Shown here: positions 10,964-20,121 of the stretch, piece after piece
Layout: each line of letters starts with the position of its first letter
How positions within the stretch are numbered: position 1 is the stretch's first letter
Assembly: GCA_019637445.1 (NCBI GenBank)
Contig: JAHBVS010000001.1
Span: 372,001 to 436,000, forward strand
From: Gemmatimonadaceae bacterium
GTDB taxonomy: Bacteria; Gemmatimonadota; Gemmatimonadetes; Gemmatimonadales; Gemmatimonadaceae
Reading direction: 5' to 3'
DNA: 64,000 bases
Position numbers and translations under genes: made by a program
The notes under the pieces: generated by a model
The model's input: the letters and a program-made list of their open reading frames with translations, nothing else
Told to the model about the DNA's origin: nothing
Databases searched by the model: none

Positions 10964-11571
10964 TGGCACACACGCTTCCTGCCCTGCCCTACGCCGCCAA
11001 CGCGCTCGAGCCGCACATCGACGCGCAGACGATGGAGATCCATCACGGCAAGCATCACCAGGCCTACGTCAACAACCTGAACGCGGCGATCGAGAAGGCG
11101 CCGGAGATTGCGGGTTGGTCGCTGGACCAGATCTGCGCCGACATCGCGAACGTGCCGGAGGCGGTGCGCACGGCGGTGCGCAACAACGGCGGCGGCCACT
11201 GGAACCACTCGCTGTTCTGGGCGACGATGGCCCCCAAGGCGGGCGGCGAGCCCGGCGGCGACCTCGGCGGCGCGATCAAGTCGGCGTTTGGCGACTTCGC
11301 CAAGTTCCGCGACGCCTTCAAGGCGCAGGCGACGGGTCGCTTCGGCTCGGGCTGGGCCTGGCTCGTGGCGGCCAAGGATGGCAGCGTGACGGTCGAGAGC
11401 ACGCCGAACCAGAACAATCCCCTGATGGAAGGCAAGCACGCGCTGCTCGGCCTCGATGTCTGGGAGCACGCCTACTATCTCAAGTACCAGAACCGCCGGC
11501 CGGACTACATCGACGCCTGGTGGAACGTGGTGGACTGGTCGGCGGTGGCCAAGCGGTACGCGTCGCGCTGA
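10963..11571 (+). CDS. sodA: Superoxide dismutase, Mn-type
   Basis: A 202-aa Fe/Mn superoxide dismutase converting superoxide to O2 and H2O2 in the cytosol. Metal ligands by alignment to the E. coli enzyme are His27 (in [11 protein letters not shown]), His82 (GHWNHSLFW), Asp165 and His169 (DVWEHAYY). Gln150 in [10 protein letters not shown] is the outer-sphere glutamine position of Mn-type enzymes, which favours manganese over iron. Length is normal. The ATG overlaps the dedA stop by one base. It is convergent with the antiporter at 11718-13016 across an inverted-repeat element. Confidence 0.95.
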   Translation: MAHTLPALPYAANALEPHIDAQTMEIHHGKHHQAYVNNLNAAIEKAPEIAGWSLDQICADIANVPEAVRTAVRNNGGGHWNHSLFWATMAPKAGGEPGGDLGGAIKSAFGDFAKFRDAFKAQATGRFGSGWAWLVAAKDGSVTVESTPNQNNPLMEGKHALLGLDVWEHAYYLKYQNRRPDYIDAWWNVVDWSAVAKRYASR

Positions 11572-11617
11572 GTTCGCGCGGCACCGATGCGTTCGGTGCT
11601 GGGACGGACAGAACTGA

Positions 11618-11692
11618 TTGCCACAGAGGCACAGAGACACAGAGGGCGTCTGCGCGAGCCGACACCTCTGTGTCTCTGTGCCTCTGTGGCAA
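11618..11692. repeat. CACAGAG-type inverted-repeat element, copy 1
   Basis: Two perfectly complementary 28-nt arms (11618-11645 and 11665-11692) flank a 19-nt loop. Each arm is built from tandem CACAGAG/CACAGAGG units and begins TTGCC. The element occupies most of the gap between convergent sod and antiporter genes. It can fold into a very stable hairpin from either strand, so it may act as a bidirectional terminator. A second, longer copy lies at 16179-16322. Confidence 0.9.
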
Positions 11693-11717
11693 ACAACTCA
11701 GCGCACGAAACCCGACG

Positions 11718-13016
11718 CTAGTGCGACGGCGGCATCGGCGGCGGAGGCGTCTTGGACTGCCGGCGATGGCTGCCGACGACGAGGTCGTCGATGCCGCTCT
11801 GGTCCGCCGCGTCGAGCACGTTCGGCTCACGACGGGCCGCGATGGCGCCGAGGATAGGCGGCGTCAGGAAGGTGGTGACCACGACCATCAGCATCAGGGC
11901 GCCGAAGCGCGCGTTCGTCAGTACGCCGGCCATGAGGCCAAGCTTGGCGAAGATCAGGCCCACCTCACCGCGCGGCACCAGGGCCACGCCCACCAGCAGC
12001 TTGTTGCCCTTGAACCACCAGGGCGCGTAGCCAGCGACCACCTTGCCCACCACGCCGACGATGATCAGCAGGCTGCCGATGACCATCGCCTCCTGCGTGA
12101 ACAACGCCCCGAGATCCACCGAGGCACCGACGGACGCGAAGAACAGGGGCACGAAGAAGAAGCCGAACTGCGTCGCGCTCTTTTCGATGTCCTTGCGCTG
12201 CGGCGTCGGGTGCAGGATGAGACCCGCGGCAAACGCGCCGATGATCATCGCCGAACCCGACTGCGCCGCCAGCCAGGCCAGCAGCAGCGCGAAGCCGAGG
12301 GCGATCGTGCCCAGCGCGCCCGTGACCTGGATGCGCTCCACCAGCTTGAACAGCGGCGGAATGGCCACGCTGCCGGCGGCAATCGCCACCACGACGAACC
12401 CGATGGCCACGGCCGAGGTCGTCACGATGCTGCCAAGTGTCACGCCGTCACCGGCCACCATGCTGGCGACGATCGAGAGGATGATCAGTCCGATCACGTC
12501 GTCAAAGACCGCGGCGCCGAGCACCACTTGGCCCTCGGGCGTCCGGAGCTGACCCAGGTCCGACAGCACGCGTGCCGAGATGCCGATGGATGTGGCCGTG
12601 AGCGCCGCCCCGATCACGATGCTGGGCATCAGGTCCACGCCCATCGCCTGCGACACGAACACGCCACCCATGAAGGGCAGGATCACGCCGACGAGTCCGG
12701 CGAACAGCGCCGTGGAACCCACCTTGGCCAGCGAGCGCAGGTCGGTGTGCAGGCCGATCTGGAAGAGCAGGATGAGCACACCCAGTTCACCCAGGGAGTG
12801 CAGCACCGCATCGTCGGGGTTGAACAACCCGAGCACACTGCCGCCAAGCACAACGCCGGCGATGAGCTCGCCGAGCACGGCCGGCTGGCCAATGCGCTGC
12901 GCGATCTCGCCGAACAGCTTTGTCGCAGCGATCGTCGCGACGAGCACGAGCAGCAGGTGCTCGAAGCCAGCAGCCTCGCCAGTCGCGGCGAGGAGGAACG
13001 GCACAGAAGGAATCAC
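11718..13016 (-). CDS. Cation:proton antiporter, CPA2 (NapA/KefB-like) family
   Basis: A 432-aa inner-membrane Na+(K+)/H+ exchanger. About twelve to thirteen hydrophobic helices are visible. The core motif AAVFDDVIGL near residue 165 carries the paired Asp of electrogenic CPA2 exchangers; GELIAGVVLGGSVLG near residue 48 and LTATSIGISARVL near residue 140 are also family landmarks. There is no TrkA-N (RCK) domain, so it is the short NapA-like form rather than full-length Kef. The last 30 residues are polar and Pro-rich. The start is taken as GTG at 13016 because no in-frame ATG precedes the first helix; a Shine-Dalgarno sequence is not obvious. Confidence 0.88.
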   Translation of the reverse strand: MIPSVPFLLAATGEAAGFEHLLLVLVATIAATKLFGEIAQRIGQPAVLGELIAGVVLGGSVLGLFNPDDAVLHSLGELGVLILLFQIGLHTDLRSLAKVGSTALFAGLVGVILPFMGGVFVSQAMGVDLMPSIVIGAALTATSIGISARVLSDLGQLRTPEGQVVLGAAVFDDVIGLIILSIVASMVAGDGVTLGSIVTTSAVAIGFVVVAIAAGSVAIPPLFKLVERIQVTGALGTIALGFALLLAWLAAQSGSAMIIGAFAAGLILHPTPQRKDIEKSATQFGFFFVPLFFASVGASVDLGALFTQEAMVIGSLLIIVGVVGKVVAGYAPWWFKGNKLLVGVALVPRGEVGLIFAKLGLMAGVLTNARFGALMLMVVVTTFLTPPILGAIAARREPNVLDAADQSGIDDLVVGSHRRQSKTPPPPMPPSH

Positions 13017-13118
13017 CGGTGACGTCGGTTGAAAGGAACGATCACGGCGCGCCGCGGATGATCGCGCGCGCAGTCACCACTGGTTTACCCGTGAAGGGGT
13101 GCAAACGTTGAGGCGACC

Positions 13119-15101
13119 CTATCGCGCCGCCTCACCCTCGAGATACGTGTAGCCCTCCAACCCCGCCACGTACTCGGCGATGAACAGGTTGGCTTCGTCG
13201 CGCGAGAGGCCGCGCGCCGACTGCACCTTGCGCCGGAACGTCGCCAAGAGGTCGGACGCACGGAACTGCACGTAGTTCAACACTTCTGTCACGGTATCAC
13301 CGTGCACGAGGTGTGTCACCTCGTAGGCGTCGCCTCGCAGACGGATGTGCACGGCATTCGTGTCCCCGAACAGATTGTGCAAGTCGCCGAGAATCTCCTG
13401 GTAGGCGCCCGTGAGGAAGATGCCGAGGATGTAGGCCTCGCCGTCGCGGAAGACGTGCAGTGGCAGGGAGGGCTGGCCATCGCGCCCGCCGATGAAGCGG
13501 TCGATCTTGCCGTCGGAGTCGCAGGTGACGTCCTGGATCGTGCCCCGCCGCGTCGGCTCCTCGTGCAACCGGTGGATGGGCATGATGGGGAACAGCTGGT
13601 CGATGGCCCAATTGTCGGGCAGCGACTGGAACAGCGAGAAGTTGGCGAAGTAGCGGTCCACCAGGGCGGCATCGAGGTCGCGGATGATGTCGTCGAAGGA
13701 CTCCCGCTTGCCGTTCACGACCTTGGCGACCGCATTCAGCGTGCAGAGGTAGTACTGCTCGGCCAGGGCCCGCTCGCGCAACGAGAGCACGCCCGAGGCA
13801 AAGAGCTGCTGCGCCTTCTCCTTGTCGAAGACGGCGTCGTGGTAGATCTCGCGGATGCGCCGCATCGAGACGTTCTTGCGCGAGACCGTCTTCAGGTCCT
13901 CGCTCATCTCGTGCAACAGCGCGTGGTCGTCGTCGGTGAGCGTGGGCGGCGAGGGATCGTTGGCCGACTCCACGTCGATCACGCTGAGCAGCATCAGCGC
14001 GTGGTGGGCCGTCAGGGCACGCCCGGACTCCGAGATGATGTCCGGGAACGGCAGCGACTCCTCGCGACAAGTCTCGGCCAAGGTATACACGATGTCATTC
14101 GCGTACTCCTGCGCCGAGTAGTTCATCGAGGCCTGCGAGGTGGACTGCGTGCCGTCGTAGTCCACACCCAGTCCGCCGCCGACGTCCACCCACTTGATGT
14201 CCAGCCCAAGTCGCCGCAGCTCCACATAGAAGCGACTCACTTCCTGCAGGCCGCGCTTGATGAACCGGATGTCGGTGATCTGCGAGCCCAAGTGGAAGTG
14301 GATCAGCTTGAGCCAGGACTCGTTGCCCGTGGCCTTCAGCCGGTCGATGACCTGCATCAGCTGCGCCGAGGTAAGCCCGAACTTGGATTTCTCGCCGCCG
14401 GACTGCGCCCAGCGGCCCGAGCCCTCGCTGGAGAGCTTGATGCGCACGCCGATGGTGGGCGTGATCTTGAGCTCCTCGGCGACTGGCAGCAGCACCTCGA
14501 GCTCACTGACCTGCTCGATGACGATGATGACCGTGTGCCCCAGCCGCTGGCCCATCAAGGCGAGGCGCATGAACTCCTCGTCCTTGTAGCCGTTGCAGAT
14601 GATCAAGTGGTCGGTGCGGTCGCTGAGCGCGAGCACCGCCTGCAGCTCTGGCTTGGAGCCGCACTCGAGGCCGACGCCGGTCGCGGTACCGAACTCGACG
14701 ATCTCCTCCACCACGTGGCGCTGCTGGTTGACCTTGATCGGATAGACCGTGGTGTAGCGCCCCTCGTACTGGAACTCCTCGATGGCGCGCGCGAAGCGGT
14801 CGTGCAGCATCTCGATGCGCGCCTTGAGGATCTCGCTGAAGCGCAAGAGCACCGGCAGGCCGACGCCCTGGGCCTCGAGGTCGTGGGCAAGCTCGAACAG
14901 GTCGAGCGTGCGCTCGGGCTGGCTGCGGTCTGGACGCACGACGACGCGGCCCTTGGCGTTGACGTCAAAGAATCCGTCGCCCCAGCCCTCGATGTTATAG
15001 AGGGCCTTGGCCTGCTCGATCGACCAGGCCCGCGATTCCTCGGGGGCTGGCGCGGCCTTGGCCGGCGCGGCGGCTTGGTCGGGTCGAGAGGTGGACGTCA
15101 T
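13119..15101 (-). CDS. speA: Biosynthetic arginine decarboxylase
   Basis: A 660-aa PLP enzyme of the fold-III (alanine racemase-like) decarboxylases, converting arginine to agmatine for polyamine synthesis. The PLP lysine is Lys123 in TVYPIKVNQ. Other marks are the ECGSKPEL segment, the HFHLGSQ motif, the WVDVGGGLGVDYDGT glycine loop and SESGRALTAHHA. Length agrees with SpeA. The open frame continues upstream to 16346 through the cytochrome gene and a repeat, but the ATG at 15101 is correct: family homology begins just inside it and TATTCT lies 7 nt upstream. It is divergent from the cytochrome at 15240. Confidence 0.94.
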   Translation of the reverse strand: MTSTSRPDQAAAPAKAAPAPEESRAWSIEQAKALYNIEGWGDGFFDVNAKGRVVVRPDRSQPERTLDLFELAHDLEAQGVGLPVLLRFSEILKARIEMLHDRFARAIEEFQYEGRYTTVYPIKVNQQRHVVEEIVEFGTATGVGLECGSKPELQAVLALSDRTDHLIICNGYKDEEFMRLALMGQRLGHTVIIVIEQVSELEVLLPVAEELKITPTIGVRIKLSSEGSGRWAQSGGEKSKFGLTSAQLMQVIDRLKATGNESWLKLIHFHLGSQITDIRFIKRGLQEVSRFYVELRRLGLDIKWVDVGGGLGVDYDGTQSTSQASMNYSAQEYANDIVYTLAETCREESLPFPDIISESGRALTAHHALMLLSVIDVESANDPSPPTLTDDDHALLHEMSEDLKTVSRKNVSMRRIREIYHDAVFDKEKAQQLFASGVLSLRERALAEQYYLCTLNAVAKVVNGKRESFDDIIRDLDAALVDRYFANFSLFQSLPDNWAIDQLFPIMPIHRLHEEPTRRGTIQDVTCDSDGKIDRFIGGRDGQPSLPLHVFRDGEAYILGIFLTGAYQEILGDLHNLFGDTNAVHIRLRGDAYEVTHLVHGDTVTEVLNYVQFRASDLLATFRRKVQSARGLSRDEANLFIAEYVAGLEGYTYLEGEAAR

Positions 15102-15108
15102 GGCGGGA

Positions 15109-15114
15109 AGAATA
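15109..15114 (-). promoter_or_regulatory. -10 box of leaderless speA
   Basis: TATTCT on the minus strand, 7 nt before the ATG at 15101, with no Shine-Dalgarno sequence between. No convincing -35 at 16-18 bp. Confidence 0.45.
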
Positions 15115-15239
15115 CGGGATTCGGCGCGGCAAGGGTACTCGGCGCGTTCCTTCCCTCCCTTGCCGCAACTTCCGGGAAGCGGCACCGTAGTGCACCGCGC
15201 TACCCCCCTCAACCCACAACGTTGGAGCACGGTTTCCCT

Positions 15240-16139
15240 ATGCGTTTCCTGCGCATCATCGGCTTTGCCCTCAGCGGGCTGCTGTTGCTGGTGGCTGTCG
15301 CGGTGGCTGGTCTGTACGTCTGGACGAACAAGGAACTCAAGGCCACGGTCCCGGACCGGACCCACGCGTTCACGGCCCCAACCGGTGACTCGGCGGTCGC
15401 CCGCGGCGAGCACGTCACCAAGGCCCTCGCCAAGTGCGCGGACTGCCACGGCCAGGACTACGGCGGCCTGGTGATGGTGGCGGACCCTGCCATCGGCACG
15501 ATCGCCGCGCCGAACCTCACGTCGGGCCGCGGCAGCCGCGTCACGGGCTTCACCGACGCGGACTTCGAACGGGCGATCCGGCACGGCACGACGAAGACCG
15601 GCCGGCGCCTGCTGATCATGCCGTCGAACGAGTACGCGCTGTTGTCGGACGATGACGTGGGCGTGATCATCGCCTACATCAAGACTCTCCCCCCGGTGGA
15701 CCGCGACGAGGTCCCGATCCAACCCGGCCCCCTGGCTCGGGCCCTGTACGCGGCGGGACAGATGCCGTGGTTCCCGGCGGACAAGGTCACACACACGACG
15801 GACGTGGTCCCGGCGGTCGCGGTGGACTCGACGGTCGAGTACGGTCGTTACCTCGCGATGGGTGGCTGCTCGGGCTGCCACGGCCCGAACTTCAGCGGTG
15901 GCAAGATTCAGGGTGCACCGCCCGACTGGCCGCCGTCGGCAAACCTGACGCCGACCGGCCTGTCGAAGTACGACTATGCGGCCTTTTCCAAGGCACTCAC
16001 CGACGGCGTGCGCCCCGACGGATCCGCCATCAATCCGATGATGCCGGTGCAGGCCACGAAGCTGATGACGCCCGTGGAAATGACAGCTGTATGGAAGTAC
16101 TTGCAGTCGCTGCCGCCGGCCGAGTTCGGCGTGCGCTGA
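15240..16139 (+). CDS. Membrane-anchored dihaem cytochrome c
   Basis: A 299-aa protein with an N-terminal transmembrane anchor (residues 3-28) and two class-I-like cytochrome c domains. Haem sites are CADCH near residue 66 and CSGCH near residue 217. Each domain ends in a helix of the type found before the C-terminus of mono-haem cytochromes (DVGVIIAYIKTLPP and MTAVWKYLQSLPP), and Met residues such as LLIMPSN and INPMMP are candidate ligands. Such proteins pass electrons between periplasmic dehydrogenases and oxidases. The true partner is unknown; alternative complex III encoded nearby is one possibility. The ATG at 15240 follows a distant GGAG. It is convergent with the S9 peptidase across repeat copy 2. 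Confidence 0.88.
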   Translation: MRFLRIIGFALSGLLLLVAVAVAGLYVWTNKELKATVPDRTHAFTAPTGDSAVARGEHVTKALAKCADCHGQDYGGLVMVADPAIGTIAAPNLTSGRGSRVTGFTDADFERAIRHGTTKTGRRLLIMPSNEYALLSDDDVGVIIAYIKTLPPVDRDEVPIQPGPLARALYAAGQMPWFPADKVTHTTDVVPAVAVDSTVEYGRYLAMGGCSGCHGPNFSGGKIQGAPPDWPPSANLTPTGLSKYDYAAFSKALTDGVRPDGSAINPMMPVQATKLMTPVEMTAVWKYLQSLPPAEFGVR

Positions 16140-16178
16140 AGTGTCGGAGCGGTCCTGACGGTTCTGTGCGCTGAGGTT

Positions 16179-16322
16179 TTGCCACAGAGACACAGAGACA
16201 CAGAGACACGGAGCACGACAAACTGAAGGGGGAGTGACGGACAGATTCGTCCGCCACTCCCCCTTCAGTTTTTCGTTGTCGTTGCAGTAGCAGTCCTCTC
16301 TGTCTCTGTGCCTCTGTGGCAA
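16179..16322. repeat. CACAGAG-type inverted-repeat element, copy 2, with nested hairpin
   Basis: The outer arms (about 16179-16210 and 16295-16322) are the same tandem CACAGAG sequence as copy 1, here imperfectly paired. Nested inside is a second palindrome: a 17-nt perfect stem (16220-16236 with 16255-16271; AAACTGAAGGGGGAGTG and its complement), topped by CGGAC/GTCCG (16238-16242, 16249-16253). The element fills the gap between a convergent cytochrome and peptidase gene, the same context as copy 1. Confidence 0.88.
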
Positions 16323-16379
16323 ACCACACCAAGCTGTCCGAACCACTGCGCCCGAACCGCCACACGAATCCCAGCAAGA

Positions 16380-19283
16380 CTACCGGTTCAACTGATCCCG
16401 CCCCCGCTCGAGGAACGGGATGCCCGACTTCATCCAGTCGGGCGCCGGCGCGCCGAGCAACTTGTTGGCGAAGAACTCCTGCATGCGCCGGTCGATGTCC
16501 TTCTGGTTGGCGTACTTCCGCGGGTTGTGTTCGTCGCCGATGTAGTTGACCATGTACGCCTCCTTGCCCAGACGGCGCATCGCGACCCAGTACTCAATGC
16601 CCTGGTACCACGGCACCGCGCCGTCGTTGTCGTTGGCCATGAAGAGCACCGGCGTCGTCTGGCGGTCCAGGAAGAACAGCGGCGAGTTCTCGATGTAGCG
16701 CTCCGGGTATTCCCACAGCGACCCACCGATGCGGCTCTGGCCGCGCTCGTAGTTCACGATCGCGCGCTCCACGCCCGAACCCCAGCGGATGCCGCCGTAG
16801 GCCGAGGTCATGTTGATCACCGTGGCGTTCGGCACCGCGGCGGCAAAGAGGTTCGTCTGCGTGATGATGTAGGCGGTCTGGTAGCCGCCCCAGCTCTGGC
16901 CGCCGATGCCAATGCGCTTCGGGTCCACGAAGCCCTTGGCGATGAGGCTCTGCACACCCGGGACGATGCTCTTGACCGAGCTCGGGCCCGGGTAGCCCTC
17001 GGTGTAGTGGATGTTCGGCATGAACACCACGTAGCCCAGCGAGGTGTAGACCGTCGGGTTGATGATGTTGCGGCCGGCGGGCCGCGTGTAGTTGTGCAGG
17101 TTGTCCGACAGTTGCTCGTAGAAGTAGACGAGCATCGGATACTGCTTCGTGCGGTCGAAGCCCTCCGGCGTGTACAGCAGGCCCTCCATCGGCACGCCAT
17201 CGCTGTTGAGCCAGTACGTCAGCTCCACGTTGCCCCAGAGGTACTGCGACTGCTCGGGCATCGCGTTGGAGATCTTCGTGAGCTGCGTGAAGCTCGGGCC
17301 GGTCCAGAGATCCGGATATTCGCGATGGTCCGCCCGTGTGGCGAGGTACTGCTCCGCATTGCGCGCCTTGCGCAGCACCGGCCAGGACTTCGGCGCCATC
17401 ATCACGCGCTCGGGCTGCGAGGCCGCCGCCACCCGGTCGCGGTACACGCCAGCTTCCTTCGTGCGGTTGTTGAACGTGCGCAGCGTCAGCGGCTTGGACG
17501 CGTCGTAGGCGCGCTCCTCGGGCTCGAGGTCGATCAACCGGAAGGTGAGGTTCTCGCGCCGCCCCACGCCGTCGGTCAGGTTGCGTGCCACGCGCGTGCC
17601 GGCCGGATCGATCTCCCACACGTCATAGCGATCGTAGATCAGCACGTGCTGGTCGTTGCCCGTCCAGCCGCCGATGCCCCAGGGCGTCGGCTCGGAGGGC
17701 GTGTCGTGCGTCTCGCGCTCGAACTTCACGTCGGGGATGCCTGCCGTCACCGTGCGCGTGCGGTTGCCCGCGATGTCGTGCACCTGCCACTGCCCGTTTT
17801 CCCACCAAGCCACGTAGCGGCCACCCGGCGAGAGCTGGCCACCGCCGCGAATGCGCGTCGCGACCTTTCGCGCCTCGCCGGTCGTGGTGTTGATCACATA
17901 GACATCGTTGCCGCCCTCGCCGTACGCGGCTTCCAGTGCGTAGGGCACGTTCGTCGTCGCCACCGCGCTGCGCCCGTCATCCGACAGCGTGACGTTCGGC
18001 ATATCCTCATTGGCCAGCGGCCGGAAGCGCTTGCTCGCCACGTGGTAGACCGCCGTGTACTGGCGATTGCGATCCTGCCCGGCCTGCAGGCGCTGCATCG
18101 GCTGCGGACGCGTGTCCTGCCAGTGCCAGAGGTCCACGAGGGCCTTGTCGGTCAACGAGTCCTGCGGGATCGAATCGGGCAGGACCTTCGAGATGCCGAG
18201 CTGCAGCACGCCGCCGTCCTTCACGAACGCCACGCGTGCGCGCTCGGCGAGTTGCATGCCGTCGGGGACATCGCTGGCCGCGACGATGCGCGAAGCGGCC
18301 TGCGGACCGCCGCGCCCACGCGGGCCAGTCAGTGCGGCGTGGTACGCCGCGAAGCGCACCGTCTCCTGCCCCCACTGGTCGGCATCCGTGATGAACGCGA
18401 GCTGCGTGCCGGCCTCGTCGAACGCGAGACTGCGATAGTTGCCCGTACCTTCCTTGAGTGCCGTCACGGTGCCCGTCGAGAGCTCACGGACGTAGGCGCC
18501 GTCCTTTACGGTGCTGTCGTTCGAGACCACGGTGTAGGCCAGCCAGCGCTCGGAGTCGTGCAGCTCGTAGTTGCTCACGTGCTCCACGCGTGTCTCGGCG
18601 CCGCTGGCCAGGTCGCGAATGACCAGCGTGCTGCCGCTGTCCTTGCGCCGGGCGGGCGGACGCGCGGAATCGCCGGCTGCGGCAGCGCCACGCCCTGCCC
18701 CACGGGCCGCGCCGCCTGCTCCGGCCGCTCCACCACCTGCTCCACCTGCCGCCGAATCGGCCTCGACCTGATACGCGACAAAGCGTCCACCATCGCGCGC
18801 GACCTGGAAGCCCCGCACGCGCTCAATGCGCGTCACGTCGCCGTCAGCCAGCGAGAGGATGGCAAGGCCGTTCCGCGGCTGGTCGGCCGCGCGTGCACGG
18901 CGCGCGCGGGCTGAGTCCAACGCAGCCTGCGCGGGATACTGCAGGAAGAGCACGTGGCGTGAATCGCCCGTCACCTGCGCGGCCTGCGGCGAGAACGCGG
19001 ATCCGGCAACCGACTGCAGCGGCCGCCCCGTGGAGCCGCGGGGCACGCGGTACTCCGTGCTGCCGGACGTGGAACGCGCAATCAGTTCGCCATCGCCCAC
19101 TGTCGGCGACAGCGTGTACACGGCCCAGCGCCCATCAGCGGAGAGCGTCGGCTGCAGGATCGTGCGCCAGAGATCGTAAGTGTCCTGCGTCAGCGGCTTG
19201 CGCGCCTGCGCCGAGAGCGCGATCGGCGCGACGAGCAGCAGCAACGCGAGGCGGCGGGCGAGGCGAGGGATTCGCACGGGCAT
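16380..19283 (-). CDS. Secreted S9 (prolyl-oligopeptidase family) peptidase
   Basis: A 967-aa exported serine peptidase. A signal peptide (residues 1-25, ending ALSAQA) precedes a long beta-propeller with repeated SxDGRxxxY-type strands. Between about residues 210 and 245 lies a low-complexity Ala/Gly insert. The C-terminal alpha/beta-hydrolase domain carries the catalytic Ser797 in GGQSWGG, the Asp in NDNDGAVPW and the His in GDEHNPR. The S9 family cleaves short peptides; this architecture resembles the acyl-aminoacyl/dipeptidyl group common in Bacteroidota and Gemmatimonadota. The ATG at 19283 has no strong Shine-Dalgarno sequence. Divergent from the DUF502 gene. Confidence 0.9.
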   Translation of the reverse strand: MPVRIPRLARRLALLLLVAPIALSAQARKPLTQDTYDLWRTILQPTLSADGRWAVYTLSPTVGDGELIARSTSGSTEYRVPRGSTGRPLQSVAGSAFSPQAAQVTGDSRHVLFLQYPAQAALDSARARRARAADQPRNGLAILSLADGDVTRIERVRGFQVARDGGRFVAYQVEADSAAGGAGGGAAGAGGAARGAGRGAAAAGDSARPPARRKDSGSTLVIRDLASGAETRVEHVSNYELHDSERWLAYTVVSNDSTVKDGAYVRELSTGTVTALKEGTGNYRSLAFDEAGTQLAFITDADQWGQETVRFAAYHAALTGPRGRGGPQAASRIVAASDVPDGMQLAERARVAFVKDGGVLQLGISKVLPDSIPQDSLTDKALVDLWHWQDTRPQPMQRLQAGQDRNRQYTAVYHVASKRFRPLANEDMPNVTLSDDGRSAVATTNVPYALEAAYGEGGNDVYVINTTTGEARKVATRIRGGGQLSPGGRYVAWWENGQWQVHDIAGNRTRTVTAGIPDVKFERETHDTPSEPTPWGIGGWTGNDQHVLIYDRYDVWEIDPAGTRVARNLTDGVGRRENLTFRLIDLEPEERAYDASKPLTLRTFNNRTKEAGVYRDRVAAASQPERVMMAPKSWPVLRKARNAEQYLATRADHREYPDLWTGPSFTQLTKISNAMPEQSQYLWGNVELTYWLNSDGVPMEGLLYTPEGFDRTKQYPMLVYFYEQLSDNLHNYTRPAGRNIINPTVYTSLGYVVFMPNIHYTEGYPGPSSVKSIVPGVQSLIAKGFVDPKRIGIGGQSWGGYQTAYIITQTNLFAAAVPNATVINMTSAYGGIRWGSGVERAIVNYERGQSRIGGSLWEYPERYIENSPLFFLDRQTTPVLFMANDNDGAVPWYQGIEYWVAMRRLGKEAYMVNYIGDEHNPRKYANQKDIDRRMQEFFANKLLGAPAPDWMKSGIPFLERGRDQLNR

Positions 19284-19363
19284 CGGGACGTCGGGTTCAG
19301 GGTTATCTTCTGCGGAACGTCTCAGAAGGTACGCTCGTCCCCCCGCAGCCGTTGCCGACCCCT

Positions 19364-19924
19364 ATGAGCCGACTCGCGACTTATTTCCTGCGCGGACTTG
19401 TCCTGACCGTCCCGCTCGCCGTCACCGTGGCGGTCTGCCTGGTCATCCTCCGCACGATCGACGGGTGGCTCGGCCTGCCCCTGCCGGGCGCCGGCTTGGT
19501 GCTCACGCTCGCTGCCATCACACTGGTTGGGTTCCTAGGCTCGACGCTGATCTGGAACTCGTTGATCGAGCAGTTGGAGCGCTGGGTGGACCGCCTGCCC
19601 TTCGTGCGCATCCTCTACAACTCGACGAAGGACCTGCTCGACGCCTTCGTGGGCGAGAAGCGCCGCTTCGACAGTCCCGTGTTGGTGCAGCTCTCGGCGG
19701 ACGGCGCGGTGCGCTCGTTTGGCTTCATCACGCAGCAGACGCTCGCGCGTCTCGGCCTGGAGCAGGACGTCGCCGTGTACTTCCCGCAGTCGTACAACTT
19801 CGCGGGACAGTTGGTGGTGGTACCGGCCAGTCGGGTCACGCGGCTGGACGCGGTGAGCTCGGACGTGCTGGCGTTCATCGTGTCCGGCGGGGTCACGGAC
19901 GTGCCGGCGGCCAAGCAGGCGTGA
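19364..19924 (+). CDS. DUF502 membrane protein
   Basis: A 186-aa protein with two N-terminal transmembrane helices (about residues 8-28 and 42-62) followed by a soluble domain. The segments LPFVRILYNSTKDLLDAF and RVTRLDAVSSDVLAFIVSGGVT are typical of the DUF502 family, a widespread bacterial membrane family of unknown function. The open frame extends upstream into the peptidase promoter region, but the ATG at 19364 begins exactly where the positively charged cap of the first helix starts. Function cannot be inferred from its neighbours. Confidence 0.82.
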   Translation: MSRLATYFLRGLVLTVPLAVTVAVCLVILRTIDGWLGLPLPGAGLVLTLAAITLVGFLGSTLIWNSLIEQLERWVDRLPFVRILYNSTKDLLDAFVGEKRRFDSPVLVQLSADGAVRSFGFITQQTLARLGLEQDVAVYFPQSYNFAGQLVVVPASRVTRLDAVSSDVLAFIVSGGVTDVPAAKQA

Positions 19925-19992
19925 GGCACAGGGGCCGGTCGCACCCAAGGCGGCCGGACCGGCAGATCCGAGCCATCCGACCCAGCATTTAC

Positions 19993-20020
19993 TTGACTTG
20001 ACGCCGCTGCCCTCTAGGAT
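19993..20020 (+). promoter_or_regulatory. Promoter of the NSS transporter
   Basis: TTGACT (19993-19998), 16-bp spacer, TAGGAT (20015-20020). A second overlapping TTGACG follows at 19998-20003. It predicts a leader of about 95 nt before the ATG at 20122, in contrast to the leaderless genes of the window. Confidence 0.5.
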
Positions 20021-20121
20021 ACGCGGGTCGCGCGTGCGCATCGGGTCCGCCGCGTGATGACGGTCGCGCCGCGCGCGACTGCCCCCCTTCTCGACCCTGT
20101 GCGACGGATCGCGCCCTCCCA

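Noticed and set aside
11505-11857. Short proteins of the type FATEAQRHRG or LCLCGK translated from the CACAGAG arms
   Set aside because: They are translations of the palindromic repeat on either strand, with no start signals and no family outside such repeats.
15240-16139. Alcohol-dehydrogenase cytochrome subunit with three haems
   Set aside because: Only two CxxCH sites are present and no dehydrogenase partner is adjacent.
15102-16346. A 415-codon N-terminal extension of speA
   Set aside because: It runs through the divergent cytochrome gene and the CACAGAG repeat, is absent from SpeA proteins, and the ATG at 15101 has a good -10 box upstream.
16308-18914. An 868-codon open frame on the plus strand, antisense to the S9 peptidase
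   Set aside because: Its translation is Arg/His/Val-rich with no fold or motif, and it mirrors the real peptidase whose catalytic triad is intact. Long antisense frames are expected at this GC content; the same applies to those at 3916-5559, 6702-8243 and 11115-13022.
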